From: Sphingomonas sp. LaA6.9
GTDB taxonomy: Bacteria; Pseudomonadota; Alphaproteobacteria; Sphingomonadales; Sphingomonadaceae
Length of the DNA: 64,000 nt
Assembly: GCF_022601895.1 (NCBI RefSeq)
Contig: NZ_JAKVIO010000013.1
Span: forward strand, 25,528 to 89,527
Direction of reading: 5' to 3'
A program made the position numbers and the translations under genes. The notes below the pieces were generated by a model. The model had not been told where the DNA came from. It searched no databases and saw only the letters and a program-made list of their open reading frames with translations. Each line of letters begins with the position of its first letter. The first letter of the stretch is position 1. Of this stretch, positions 9,660 through 19,472 are shown piece after piece.

Positions 9660-10085
9660 TCAAAGCGTTGCGCGCAGCGCGTTGACTGCCAGCGCCAGCA
9701 GCGTGAGTGATGACAGCGCGAAGGTCGGGAAACGGAAGGCGATCCGGTTGACGGTCGCCTGGACGAGGCTGTGCAGGATCCGCAGGCCGACATAGGCCCA
9801 GGCCAGCGCGACGTTGAGCGGCGTCGACGCACCCGCGATCGCGAGGATGGCGACGGTCGCGTAGAAGATCGTCGGCTGCTCCACCAGATGCGTGTAATTG
9901 TGCGACTTCCAGTTGACCCTGGCCGGCAGCACGCCTTCAAGGTCGGCGCCGCGGCCTCCAACGGCCTTGCTCATGTCGATGCCGACGCTCTTGAGCGCGG
10001 GCAGTCGCGTCGCGCCGACCCAGAACAGCATGACGATCGTCCACAGCACCAGCACTGCCGCCGGCGTCAGAATTCCGTTGCCCAT
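9660..10085 (-). CDS. MAPEG family membrane protein (copy 2)
   Basis: 141 residues, four predicted membrane segments, with the same NYTHLVEQPTIFYA and LRILHSLVQATVN motifs as its neighbour. It differs from copy 1 mainly in the loop after the first membrane segment, which is longer and richer in glycine. It begins just after the terminator-like hairpin of the odc gene upstream, so the MAPEG pair may have its own promoter or be transcribed by read-through. Confidence 0.85.
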   Translation of the reverse strand: MGNGILTPAAVLVLWTIVMLFWVGATRLPALKSVGIDMSKAVGGRGADLEGVLPARVNWKSHNYTHLVEQPTIFYATVAILAIAGASTPLNVALAWAYVGLRILHSLVQATVNRIAFRFPTFALSSLTLLALAVNALRATL

Positions 10086-10086
10086 G

Positions 10087-10123
10087 AAGAAAAACCCCCT
10101 CCTTCCGTGTCTTGGAAGGAGAG
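10087..10123 (-). terminator. Rho-independent terminator of odc
   Basis: Read on the minus strand, CTCCTTCC (10121-10114 region) pairs with GGAAGGAG (10106-10099) around a 7-base loop, and a run of T residues follows at 10094-10090. It lies about 35 bases beyond the odc stop and directly before the MAPEG start at 10085. Confidence 0.7.
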
Positions 10124-10157
10124 GGTGGTTCAGATTGTTTCAGTGGTCAAACGAAAC

Positions 10158-11363
10158 TTAAAGCCGCTTGATCGACACCACGGTGCCGGGCTTGCGCGCC
10201 GGAGCTTCGCTTTCGTCCTCGAGATAGAGGCTCGCCATCGGCTCGTCTTCCACGATCGACACTTCGGTTTCGCCGAAACCGTTGAAGCCGGTGCGCATCG
10301 CGCAGCCATAGGCGCCGAGCATGCCGATCTCGATATAGTCGCCGGCCTGCGTGTCGGCGGGCAGCATGAACGGACCCGCCATGTGATCGAGATCGTCACA
10401 GGTGGGGCCGTAGAAGCTGAACGGCATGTCGCGCGTCTCGCTCTCATCCTCGCGGATAAGGTTGACGGGGAAACGCCAGCCGACATGCGCCGCATCGAAC
10501 AGCGCACCATAGGCGCCGTCATTGATGTAGAGCTCGTCGCCGCGGCGCCGCTCGACGCGGACCAGAAGGCTCGCATACTCGGCGCACAGCGCGCGGCCCG
10601 GCTCGCACCAGAGCTCGGCCGAATAGCTGATTGGCAGGCTCTCGAATGCGTCGTGGATCGCGCTGAAATAGGCTTCGAGCGCGGGCGGTTCCATCCCCGG
10701 ATAGATCGAGGGGAAACCGCCGCCGACATCGACGAGGTCGACGGTGATCGCCGCCTGGACGATTGCCTGACGCACACGCTCCATCGCCTCGACATAGGCC
10801 TGCGGCGTCATCGCCTGCGAACCCACGTGGAAGCAGATGCCGAGCGTGTCCGCCGCCTGACGCGCCGCGAACAGGAGTTGCGAGACTTCGGTCGGTTCTG
10901 CGCCGAACTTGGCGGCGAGGCTGAGCTTCGAATGATCCGACGAAACGCGCAGCCGTACCGCGAGCGTGAGATCGCTGGCGTGTCGCGTCGCGCGCTGGAT
11001 CTTTTCCAGCTCTTCCATCGTGTCGAGCGAGAAAGTCTTCACGCCGTGCGTGAAATAGGCCTCCGCGATCGCCTCCTCGGCCTTGACCGGGTGCATGAAG
11101 CACAGCTCGGCGTCGGGAAGAGTCCGCGCGACCAGACGCACCTCGGCAATCGACGCCACGTCATAATGCGTGATGCCGTTGTCCCAGAGGATCTGGAGCA
11201 GGTCGGGCGACGGGTTCGCCTTCACGGCATAGAGCGACCGTCCCGGAAACTTCTCGACAAAGAAGCGGGCGGCACGCTGTGCGGCGTGCGGACGAAGGAG
11301 CGTGACCGGCTGAACCGGACGAAGGGCGGTAGCTAGCCCCAGCGCGCTATGATGCTTGTGCAA
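10158..11363 (-). CDS. odc: Ornithine/lysine decarboxylase, fold III (alanine racemase-like)
   Basis: 401 residues from TTG at 11363. PLP-dependent decarboxylase making putrescine (or cadaverine). Seen: the PLP lysine in LYAVKANPSPD at about 48, the glycine-rich VDVGGGFPS loop, WCEPGRALCAE, and the catalytic-cysteine segment GPTCDDLDHM. The TTG is chosen because GGAGG at 11377-11373 sits 9 bases upstream and the encoded MHKHH start suits the family; a TTG at 11393 lies upstream of the ribosome binding site. An 18-codon ORF ends one base before this start, and its first codons can pair with the ribosome binding site, which suggests translational control. Confidence 0.9.
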   Translation of the reverse strand: MHKHHSALGLATALRPVQPVTLLRPHAAQRAARFFVEKFPGRSLYAVKANPSPDLLQILWDNGITHYDVASIAEVRLVARTLPDAELCFMHPVKAEEAIAEAYFTHGVKTFSLDTMEELEKIQRATRHASDLTLAVRLRVSSDHSKLSLAAKFGAEPTEVSQLLFAARQAADTLGICFHVGSQAMTPQAYVEAMERVRQAIVQAAITVDLVDVGGGFPSIYPGMEPPALEAYFSAIHDAFESLPISYSAELWCEPGRALCAEYASLLVRVERRRGDELYINDGAYGALFDAAHVGWRFPVNLIREDESETRDMPFSFYGPTCDDLDHMAGPFMLPADTQAGDYIEIGMLGAYGCAMRTGFNGFGETEVSIVEDEPMASLYLEDESEAPARKPGTVVSIKRL

Positions 11364-11364
11364 C

Positions 11365-11421
11365 TCAAGGGACCTCCAGTGGGTAGTTTCCAACGAAGCT
11401 GCCTTGCGGTGGAAGTCCCAT
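11365..11421 (-). CDS. Short upstream ORF in the odc leader
   Basis: An 18-codon ORF beginning ATG at 11421 encodes MGLPPQGSFVGNYPLEVP and stops at 11367-11365, leaving one base before the odc TTG. It spans the odc ribosome binding site. Ribosomes translating it would open the helix described at 11369-11419. No protein family is recognised; the value is in its placement. It may be a regulatory leader ORF sensing polyamine or translation status, as is known for other ornithine decarboxylase genes, but this is inference. Confidence 0.5.
   Translation of the reverse strand: MGLPPQGSFVGNYPLEVP
11369..11419 (-). promoter_or_regulatory. Shine-Dalgarno-sequestering helix in the odc leader
   Basis: On the minus strand GGGACTTCC (11419-11411) can pair with GGAGGTCCC (11377-11369): nine pairs with a single G-U, around a 33-base loop. 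The second arm contains the GGAGG used by odc. Folding would therefore block odc initiation. A structured leader called the speF motif has been described upstream of alphaproteobacterial ornithine decarboxylase genes; whether this leader belongs to it was not tested. Confidence 0.55.
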
Positions 11422-11535
11422 GGGGCAGCGGGAAGCGCGATATAGGTCCGGGGGGGCAGGGTGTAAAGTGCGCTTTTGGGTACGCAGATTCGTGTTGCGT
11501 CAATATGACAGCCGCGATCGGCGTCCGGCGGCGGT

Positions 11536-12708
11536 TCAGGACAGACGGCCGCGGAAATCCTCGTATCCGAACTGCCTGATTACCCTCAACGAATCATCGT
11601 CGCTGTTCCACAGCGCGATCGCGGGCAGGGGCACGCCATTGAAGGTATTGGTCTTTACCATCGAATAATGGCCCTGATCGAGAAAGGCGATTCGCGTTCC
11701 CGCAGGAGGTGATTCGGCAAAGGTGTAGTCGCCGATCACATCGCCCGCGAGGCAGGACGGTCCGCCCAGCCGCATAGTCACGCCCTCGGCCGCCTCGTGC
11801 AGCATCGCGGGGCGATAGGGCGCCTCGATCACGTCGGGCATGTGGCAGGTGGCCGAAATGTCGGTGATGCCGATCGGCAGCGCATTCTCGAAAGTATCGA
11901 GGATCTCGCCGACAAGGATACCCGCATCGAGCGCCACCGCCTCGCCGGGTTCGAGATAGATGGTGAGCCCGGTACGCTCGCGAACGTCCTTCAGGAAAGC
12001 CACCAGCTCATCGCGCTGATAGTCGGCGCGCGTGATATGGTGACCGCCACCAAAATTGAGCCATTTCAGCTGTCTGAAGTATGGCGCTATTTTCGGTTCG
12101 AGCGATTCCCAAGTGCGGCGGAGCGGTTCGAAATCCTGTTCGCACAAAGTGTGGAAATGGAGGCCGTCAATCCCCTCCATATGTTCGGGGAGAAGCTGCG
12201 AGACGGGGAAGCCAAGGCGCGATCCCGGCTGGGCGGGATCATATTTGGGGACCTCGCCCTCGCTATGCTCGGGATTGAGGCGCAACCCGAGGTCGAACTG
12301 CTCGCCGGCCGCGCGGGCGGCCGCGATCTCACCCGCGAAGCGGCGATGCTGCGCGGGCGTGTTGAAGACGACAGTGTCCGAAAGCCGGAAGATCTCGGGC
12401 AGGTCGCCGGCCTTGTAGGCGGCCGAATAGGTTTCGACGATGCCGTGATAATGGTCGCGGCCGAGCTTGGCTTCCCACAGGCCCGAGGCGCAGGCGCCGT
12501 CGAGATATTCGCCGACGACATCGCCGAGCGACCACATCGAAAAGGCCTTGAGCGCAAGCAGGACCTTCACGCCCGCGCGATCGCGGACGTCCTTGAGAAC
12601 ACCGAGGTTGCGCCGAACCGCTGCCTCGTCGACGACAAAGCAGGGGCTCGGCACGCGGCCAAGGTCGAAATGCGCGAAAGCGCCCGGATCGCCGGCTCTG
12701 GTTTCCAT
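11536..12708 (-). CDS. nspC: Carboxynorspermidine/carboxyspermidine decarboxylase
   Basis: 390 residues, a fold III PLP decarboxylase. The PLP lysine is in LLALKAFSMW at about 54. LNFGGGHHITRADY and YLEPGEAVALDAG are also family motifs. The enzyme decarboxylates carboxyspermidine or carboxynorspermidine, the last step of the dehydrogenase-decarboxylase route to spermidine, norspermidine or homospermidine. It lies 14 bases downstream of the dehydrogenase gene on the same strand, so both steps are in one operon, and 172 bases upstream of odc, which supplies the diamine. Confidence 0.92.
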   Translation of the reverse strand: METRAGDPGAFAHFDLGRVPSPCFVVDEAAVRRNLGVLKDVRDRAGVKVLLALKAFSMWSLGDVVGEYLDGACASGLWEAKLGRDHYHGIVETYSAAYKAGDLPEIFRLSDTVVFNTPAQHRRFAGEIAAARAAGEQFDLGLRLNPEHSEGEVPKYDPAQPGSRLGFPVSQLLPEHMEGIDGLHFHTLCEQDFEPLRRTWESLEPKIAPYFRQLKWLNFGGGHHITRADYQRDELVAFLKDVRERTGLTIYLEPGEAVALDAGILVGEILDTFENALPIGITDISATCHMPDVIEAPYRPAMLHEAAEGVTMRLGGPSCLAGDVIGDYTFAESPPAGTRIAFLDQGHYSMVKTNTFNGVPLPAIALWNSDDDSLRVIRQFGYEDFRGRLS

Positions 12709-12722
12709 GCTCGTCCCGCCGA

Positions 12723-13940
<1,218 letters not shown>

Positions 13941-13976
13941 TTGCCGGAAAATTTGGGGGCTATATAGGGACGTACC

Positions 13977-14954
13977 ATGACAGGGCAAAGTCCACACAGA
14001 AAACCGTCACGCCAGGGCGTGCTCGCGGCCGCCGCAAAGGTTGCGGAGATCGTTCCCGAAACCCCGCTGCTGCCGCTGGAAATCGCGGGCCGCACCGTCT
14101 GGTGCAAGGCCGAATGCCTGCAGCCGATCGGCGCATTCAAGCTGCGCGGCGCATGGCATCGCCTGACCGACATCGACGCGGACGACTGGGGGGCGGGCGT
14201 TGTCGCTTTTTCCTCGGGCAATCATGCGCAGGGCGTCGCCTGGGCGGCACGCCGGCTCGGCATCGAGGCCACGATCGTGATGCCGTCTGACGCGCCTGCC
14301 AAGAAACTGGCCGCGACCAGGGCGCTAGGTGCATCGGTGGTGCTCTATGATCGCATGACCGGGAGCCGCGAGGAGATTGCGGGCGCGCTCGCCGCCGAGC
14401 GTGGCGCGGTGCTGGTGCCGAGCTTCGACGACCCCTGGGTAATCGAGGGGCAGGGCAGCGTCGGCATCGAGATCGCCGCGCAGATGGAGGCGCTGACAGG
14501 CGCGGCGCCCGACCGCATCGTCATTCCCTGTGGCGGCGGCGGCTTGTCCGCCGGCATCGCGCTGGCTTGTCCCGAGGCCGATATCCGCATCGCCGAGCCC
14601 GAGGGCTGGGATGATATGGCGCGCTCGCTGGAGGCGGGCGAGATCGTGCCCGTAGCACCCAATCCGCCCTTTACGTCATGCGATGCGCTCCAGACGCTGC
14701 GCGTCTCGCCGCTGACCTTCGGGCCGCTTGCGGCGGCGGGCGCGAAGGGTGTCGCCGTCACGGAGGCAGAGATTGCCGAGGCCATGCGCGTCGCTTTCGG
14801 GCAGCTTCGGCTCGTCGTCGAACCCGGGGGCGCGGTGGCGCTCGCCGCGGTGCTCGCGGGCAAGGTGCCGATCGCCGAGCACACGGTGGTCGTGCTTTCG
14901 GGGGGCAATGTCGATCCGGCCGCCTTTGCGCGCGTACTGGAGGGCACCCGCTGA
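13977..14954 (+). CDS. Threonine/serine ammonia-lyase family PLP enzyme
   Basis: 325 residues, fold II PLP enzyme. Lys55 in IGAFKLRGAW should bind PLP. SSGNHAQG (79-86) holds the substrate carboxylate, and CGGGGLSAG is the phosphate-binding loop. There is no C-terminal ACT regulatory domain, so it resembles catabolic threonine/serine dehydratase or serine racemase and not the feedback-regulated biosynthetic IlvA. It is divergent from the polyamine operon with 36 bases between starts. Its stop overlaps the next gene start. Confidence 0.85.
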   Translation: MTGQSPHRKPSRQGVLAAAAKVAEIVPETPLLPLEIAGRTVWCKAECLQPIGAFKLRGAWHRLTDIDADDWGAGVVAFSSGNHAQGVAWAARRLGIEATIVMPSDAPAKKLAATRALGASVVLYDRMTGSREEIAGALAAERGAVLVPSFDDPWVIEGQGSVGIEIAAQMEALTGAAPDRIVIPCGGGGLSAGIALACPEADIRIAEPEGWDDMARSLEAGEIVPVAPNPPFTSCDALQTLRVSPLTFGPLAAAGAKGVAVTEAEIAEAMRVAFGQLRLVVEPGGAVALAAVLAGKVPIAEHTVVVLSGGNVDPAAFARVLEGTR

Positions 14955-15145
14955 TGGAGTCGGTTCTTGCAGCAATCGCTGGATTCGCGATTTCCGCAGG
15001 CCCCGGGCTGCTCATGCTCGCTGCGTTCGCGCTTGCCTTTGCGGGCGTGCAGATGATCCGCAAGGGGCAGAACCGGCAAAAGGGCGTTCTCATGATCGTC
15101 TGCGCCGCGGTGTTTGTGGCCAATGTCATGATCTGGACGCTCTGA
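14954..15145 (+). CDS. Small membrane protein
   Basis: 63 residues with two hydrophobic segments, about 5-28 and 44-62, separated by a basic KGQNRQKG turn. It is likely a two-pass inner membrane protein. The ATG shares its A with the preceding TGA stop, and the next gene begins one base after its stop, so it is embedded in a three-gene operon. No family is recognised. Confidence 0.7.
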   Translation: MESVLAAIAGFAISAGPGLLMLAAFALAFAGVQMIRKGQNRQKGVLMIVCAAVFVANVMIWTL

Positions 15146-15146
15146 C

Positions 15147-15941
15147 ATGGCGCGCGTCTTCGATTTCGATTCCGCGATTGTGCGCGTTCCTGCGCCGAGT
15201 GTGGTCAATGGCCTCAGCGCATCGGGCGGCGAGGCGCCGTCCTATCAGGGCGTGCTGGCCGAGCACCGCGCCTATGTCACCGCGCTCGAGGCTGCGGGCG
15301 TGGTGGTGGACATATTGCCTGCGCTCGACGCCTATCCGGATGCGATCTTCGTCGAGGATCCCGCCTTTGTGCTCCCGGAAGGCGCGATCCTGCTGCGCCC
15401 GGGGGCGCCCACGCGAATCGGTGAGGTCGCAGAAATCGAGCCCGCGCTGAAACGTCATTTTGATCAGGTGCTTACTTTGCCCAATGGCTTTGCCGATGGC
15501 GGAGATATCCTGATCACCCCCACCGAGATCCTGATCGGCCTGTCCGCGCGGACCGACATTGCCGGTGCCGAGGCCTTTGTCGCCCAGGTCGAAAGACTCG
15601 GCCGTCGCGCGCGCATCGTCGAGACGCCAGCCGGTACGCTTCACTTCAAGACCGCGTCGTCGCTGCTCAGCGAGGACTGCGTGGTCGCGACACCGGCACT
15701 GGCCGCGACGGGCGTGTTCGCGGGGCTGGACGTGCTGGTGACGCCCGAGGGTGAGGAGGCCGGTGCAAATCTTTTGCGTGTCAACGATACGGTGCTGGTG
15801 GGGGCGGCCTATCCGCGCATGGCGGACCTGATAGCCGCGCGCGGACTGGACATCGTTGCACTGGATGTATCGGAGATTGCGAAGATCGACGCGGGGTTGT
15901 CGTGCATGTCTCTCCGATGGGTACGGAGCACACGCGCGTAA
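15147..15941 (+). CDS. Dimethylarginine dimethylaminohydrolase / arginine deiminase-like hydrolase
   Basis: 264 residues with the guanidino-modifying enzyme fold. Motifs: IFVEDPAFVLP (substrate-binding acidic residues), GFADGGDIL, the catalytic His in GTLHFKTASSLL near 168, and the catalytic Cys in LSCMSLRW at the C-terminal end. This short form matches DDAH-type enzymes, which release dimethylamine or related groups from methylated arginine. Citrulline-forming activity on arginine itself is also possible. It belongs to the operon with the PLP lyase. Confidence 0.88.
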   Translation: MARVFDFDSAIVRVPAPSVVNGLSASGGEAPSYQGVLAEHRAYVTALEAAGVVVDILPALDAYPDAIFVEDPAFVLPEGAILLRPGAPTRIGEVAEIEPALKRHFDQVLTLPNGFADGGDILITPTEILIGLSARTDIAGAEAFVAQVERLGRRARIVETPAGTLHFKTASSLLSEDCVVATPALAATGVFAGLDVLVTPEGEEAGANLLRVNDTVLVGAAYPRMADLIAARGLDIVALDVSEIAKIDAGLSCMSLRWVRSTRA

Positions 15942-16017
15942 AGAGAACAGAACAACGGGCCCTTAATTCGGAGCGCCTACAATTCAGCTTTTTCGTGGCG
16001 AAGATAGGTTGTCGGCG

Positions 16018-16458
16018 ATGGCGATGGACGAGGTATTGGCGTGGGAATCGGAAAAGCGCTTTCGAAACGCGGTGCCGGATTTTTTTGAATTCGACCTGCA
16101 GATCGACACCAACGCGTACGACCGCGAAGGCTATTCGAAGCGCTCTATAGCATGGGTGTCGCGATCACCTGCGGAGCGACTTTCTTGTTGCGGTAACCCT
16201 CAGTGTAAAGGCACGCAACTAGACTTACTGGAACTGATCCGCATTGCGCGCAGTTTGCCGCGACTGCGTTGCCTGTCCAGATCCTACCTGCCCCTATTCA
16301 AGCGGGGTGAGTTCGTTGAAGAGGTTTTGCTGGACGAGCACGTTGCCTGCCGCGGCACTGTGCTGGGCCCCTCCGGATGGGATGACAGGCAATGCTGCAA
16401 AAATGTATTTCACATCACCGGCCGAGTGAGATTCGCGAACGGCCTTAAGGTGACATAG
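16018..16458 (+). CDS. Hypothetical protein of atypical composition
   Basis: 146 residues from ATG 16018; a TTG at 16009 is the alternative. It is rich in cysteine (pairs in SCCGNPQC, RLRCLS, HVACRG, QCCKN) and aromatic residues, and lower in GC than its neighbours. The Cx4C and CC clusters could bind metal, but no known domain is recognised. It sits alone between the DDAH-type gene and a convergent hydrolase gene. The base composition and lack of a family suggest a recently acquired or fast-evolving gene. Confidence 0.5.
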   Translation: MAMDEVLAWESEKRFRNAVPDFFEFDLQIDTNAYDREGYSKRSIAWVSRSPAERLSCCGNPQCKGTQLDLLELIRIARSLPRLRCLSRSYLPLFKRGEFVEEVLLDEHVACRGTVLGPSGWDDRQCCKNVFHITGRVRFANGLKVT

Positions 16459-16504
16459 CTGCCAGCAGAAGGCGGACATCACTCGATACCCGCCTTCGCT
16501 GAAT

Positions 16505-17161
16505 TCACCGGATCGGGCAGTTCGGATCCAGGCGGAAGTCGAGATAATTGTCGACCGAGCGCATGAGGTCGTCGAGTTCGTGCTCGAAGAAATGGTTGGC
16601 GCGCGGAATCTCGTCGTGGTGGATCGTGATGTGCTTCTGCGTGCGCAGCTTGTCGACCAGCTTCTGCACCGCGCTCGGCGTCACGACCTCGTCGCCTGTG
16701 CCCTGGACGATGATGCCCGAAGCCGGGCAGGGGGCGAGGAAGGTGAAATCATACATGTTCGCGGGCGGCGCGACCGAGATGAAGCCGCGAATCTCCGGGC
16801 GGCGCATCAGCAGTTGCATGCCGATCCAAGCCCCGAAGCTGAAGCCCGCGATCCAGGTGGTCTGCGCTTCGGGGTGGAAGCTCTGGACCCAGTCGAGCGC
16901 GGCGGCGGCGTCGGAGAGCTCGCCAATGCCGTTGTCGAAGGTGCCCTGGCTCTTGCCGACGCCACGGAAATTGAAGCGCAGCGTCGCGAAACCGCGGCGC
17001 TGGAAGGTCTTGTAGAGCGCCTGGGTGATCCGGTCGTTCATCGTGCCACCGCCTTGCGGGTGCGGATGCAGGATCATGGCGACGGGCGCGCGCGGACGCG
17101 GCGGGGGGCTGAAACGGCCTTCGAGACGGCCTTCTGGGCCGGGAATAATGACTTCGGGCAT
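16505..17161 (-). CDS. Alpha/beta hydrolase (dienelactone hydrolase-like)
   Basis: 218 residues. HPHPQGGGTMND forms the oxyanion region, GFSFGAWIG is the nucleophile elbow with Ser, and NHFFEHELDD near the C-terminus supplies the His. It belongs to a compact family of cytosolic alpha/beta hydrolases of unknown substrate. The start at 17161 gives the usual MPEVIIPGPEG N-terminus; an in-frame ATG at 17251 would run into the divergent desulfurase gene. Confidence 0.85.
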   Translation of the reverse strand: MPEVIIPGPEGRLEGRFSPPPRPRAPVAMILHPHPQGGGTMNDRITQALYKTFQRRGFATLRFNFRGVGKSQGTFDNGIGELSDAAAALDWVQSFHPEAQTTWIAGFSFGAWIGMQLLMRRPEIRGFISVAPPANMYDFTFLAPCPASGIIVQGTGDEVVTPSAVQKLVDKLRTQKHITIHHDEIPRANHFFEHELDDLMRSVDNYLDFRLDPNCPIR

Positions 17162-17232
17162 AGCACCTACGGGCGAAAAGATGATTTGGGCGCAGCTTGA
17201 GGCTGTGCACGGACGTGCAAGCCTATATAGAA

Positions 17233-18345
17233 ATGCCTCAGGGTTTCGCAATTAAAACGGGTAGTCTGTTGTCCGACCGTCTCTATCTGGACCACGCGGC
17301 GACGACGCCGGTGCTGCCGCAGGCAAGACAGGCGGTTGCCGAAGGGCTCGCGCGCTGGGCCAATCCATCCTCACCCCATGCCGAGGGACGCGCGGCGCGC
17401 GCCGCGCTCGAGGACGCGCGCGAGCGGATCAGGAAGGCGCTGGGCTGGGAGCATGAACTGATTTTCACCAGCGGCGCGACCGAGGCGATCCGCATTGCGC
17501 TCGGCCGCGCCAATGCCGATGCGCAGATCGTCTCGGCGGTTGAGCATGACGCCGTCCACCGCGCCGCGCCCAAGGCCTTTTTCCTGCCCGTGCAGGGCGA
17601 TGGCACGGTGTCGCGCGATGCGCTCACCGGACGCCTTGGGGCACTGGCGGCGGCTCGCCCGATCGTCGCAATCCAGTCGGTCAACAACGAAACGGGCGTC
17701 ATCCAGCCACTCGACGAACTTGTGCCCATCGTCCAGCGCGCGGGCGGGATCGCCTTTGCCGACTGTTCGCAATCGGCGGGCAAGATGGCGCTGCCCGACG
17801 CCGATCTGATTGCGGTCTCGGCGCACAAGCTGGGCGGTCCGCCGGGGATCGGTGCGCTGCTGGTGCGCGACCTGCGCGATATCGAGCCCGATGGCGGGCA
17901 GGAAAAGGGCTATCGCGGCGGGACGGAGAATCTGCCTGCGATCCTTGGCTTTGCCGCGGCACTCGAGGCGTCCAATGCCTGGGTACGGCGCGCCGAGGAC
18001 CTGCGTGCGCATCTCGACGGCGCGCTCGAGGCGTCGGGTGCGATCATCGCCGCGCGCAAGACGCCGCGGCTCGCGACGATCGCCACCTATCGCATGCCCG
18101 GCATGGCCTCGGCCGCGCAGCTCATCCAGTTCGACATGGCGGGCATCGCGGTTTCGGCGGGATCGGCGTGCTCTTCGGGAACGCTCAAGACCAGCCATGT
18201 GCTCGCCGCAATGGGCTGGGACGAGAAGGAGGCGGGGGAGATCGTGCGCGTCAGCTTCGGTCCCGACACGAGCCGCGCCGACGTCTATCGCTTCGTCGAG
18301 CAGTGGCAGCGCCTCGCGCGCGAGGCGAAGGCACGCGCGGCATGA
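17233..18345 (+). CDS. Cysteine desulfurase (first of two)
   Basis: 370 residues, NifS/IscS-type aminotransferase class V enzyme. It opens with YLDHAATTPVLP, has the PLP lysine at about 199 in AHKLGGPPG, and the persulfide-forming cysteine at about 313 in SACSSGT. It takes sulfur from cysteine for Fe-S clusters or thiolated cofactors. The start is uncertain: ATG 17233 or TTG 17269, the latter giving the canonical MSDRLYLDHAATTP N-terminus. A TATATA at 17225-17230 could be a promoter -10. The stop overlaps the next desulfurase start (ATGA). Confidence 0.9.
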   Translation: MPQGFAIKTGSLLSDRLYLDHAATTPVLPQARQAVAEGLARWANPSSPHAEGRAARAALEDARERIRKALGWEHELIFTSGATEAIRIALGRANADAQIVSAVEHDAVHRAAPKAFFLPVQGDGTVSRDALTGRLGALAAARPIVAIQSVNNETGVIQPLDELVPIVQRAGGIAFADCSQSAGKMALPDADLIAVSAHKLGGPPGIGALLVRDLRDIEPDGGQEKGYRGGTENLPAILGFAAALEASNAWVRRAEDLRAHLDGALEASGAIIAARKTPRLATIATYRMPGMASAAQLIQFDMAGIAVSAGSACSSGTLKTSHVLAAMGWDEKEAGEIVRVSFGPDTSRADVYRFVEQWQRLAREAKARAA

Positions 18346-19472
18346 GCAAGCCCGTCATCTATCTCGATTATCAGGCGACCACCCCGCTCGCCCCGGAAGC
18401 GCGCGCGGCGATGCTGCCCTGGCTCGACGACAAATTCGCCAATCCGCATTCGCCGCACAAGCCGGGACGCGAAGCCGCAGCCGTGGTCGAGGCTGCGCGC
18501 GACTCGATATCGCGCGCGCTGGGCGGTGCGGGCGGACGGCTGCTCTTTACGGGCGGCGCGACCGAGGCGGCCAACATGGCGATCCAGGGCGCTGCGCTGA
18601 AGGCAGGCCCCAGGCGCCGCAAGATCGTGACCATCGCGACCGAGCATGCCTGCGTTCGCGACACAGCCCTGTGGCTCGGGGCGCATGGTCATGAATGCGT
18701 GCTTTTGCCGGTTCATGCCGACGGGCTGGTCGATCTCGACGCCGCGGCCGAGGCGATCGACGATGAGACTGCGCTCGTCGCGGCGATGCTGGTCAACAAC
18801 GAGATCGGCGTGATCCAGCCGATCGCCGCATTGTCGGCGCTGGCGCGTGCCAAAGGCGCGCTGTTCTTCTGCGACGCGGTACAGGGATTTGGCCGGGTAT
18901 CGCTGCCGATCGATGCGTGCGACATGGTCGCGCTCTCGGGCCACAAGATTCACGGCCCCAAAGGCGTCGGCGCGCTCTGGCTGCGCGATGGCGTCGCGAT
19001 CGAGCCGATCATTCATGGAGGCGGTCAGGAAGGCGGAATACGTTCGGGCACGCTTTCGCCCGCGCTCTGTGCGGGGTTTGGCGCCGCCGCCGACCTGCTG
19101 GGCGCGCGCGCCTCGGAGGATGTACTGCACGTTGCTGAACTCGCGACGCTGGCGATGCAGCGACTCGGATTGTGGGTAATCAATGGTTCTGTTACAGAAC
19201 GTTATCGTGGAAACCTCAATATCAGGATGAATGGCATCGACGCCGCGCGGATGATCTCGGAGGTGCGGCAGGTCGCGTTTTCGGCGGGCTCGGCATGCGC
19301 CAGCGGATCGGGCCGGCCGAGCCATGTCCTGTCCGCGCTCGGACTGACGGAGGCCGAGGCGCGTTCGAGCATCCGCCTCGGCTTCGGGCGCTATACGACG
19401 CTCGACGAGCTGGACGGCGCGCTCACGCTGATCCTCGAGGCCGCCGAGCGACAGGGAGCCATAGCGGCGTGA
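18342..19472 (+). CDS. Cysteine desulfurase (second of two)
   Basis: 376 residues, a paralogue of the gene it overlaps. YLDYQATTPLAPEA begins the protein, the PLP lysine is at about 202 in SGHKIHGPKG, and the active cysteine at about 319 in SACASGSG. HGGGQEGGIRSGT is the usual class V motif. Two desulfurases in direct overlap, followed by a ferredoxin with another 4-base overlap, make a compact sulfur-transfer operon. Scaffold proteins such as IscU or SufB are not in this window. Confidence 0.92.
   Translation: MSKPVIYLDYQATTPLAPEARAAMLPWLDDKFANPHSPHKPGREAAAVVEAARDSISRALGGAGGRLLFTGGATEAANMAIQGAALKAGPRRRKIVTIATEHACVRDTALWLGAHGHECVLLPVHADGLVDLDAAAEAIDDETALVAAMLVNNEIGVIQPIAALSALARAKGALFFCDAVQGFGRVSLPIDACDMVALSGHKIHGPKGVGALWLRDGVAIEPIIHGGGQEGGIRSGTLSPALCAGFGAAADLLGARASEDVLHVAELATLAMQRLGLWVINGSVTERYRGNLNIRMNGIDAARMISEVRQVAFSAGSACASGSGRPSHVLSALGLTEAEARSSIRLGFGRYTTLDELDGALTLILEAAERQGAIAA

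Noticed and set aside
9771..11336. 521-codon plus-strand frame across copy 2 MAPEG and odc
   Set aside because: Shadow of two genes with intact catalytic motifs on the other strand.
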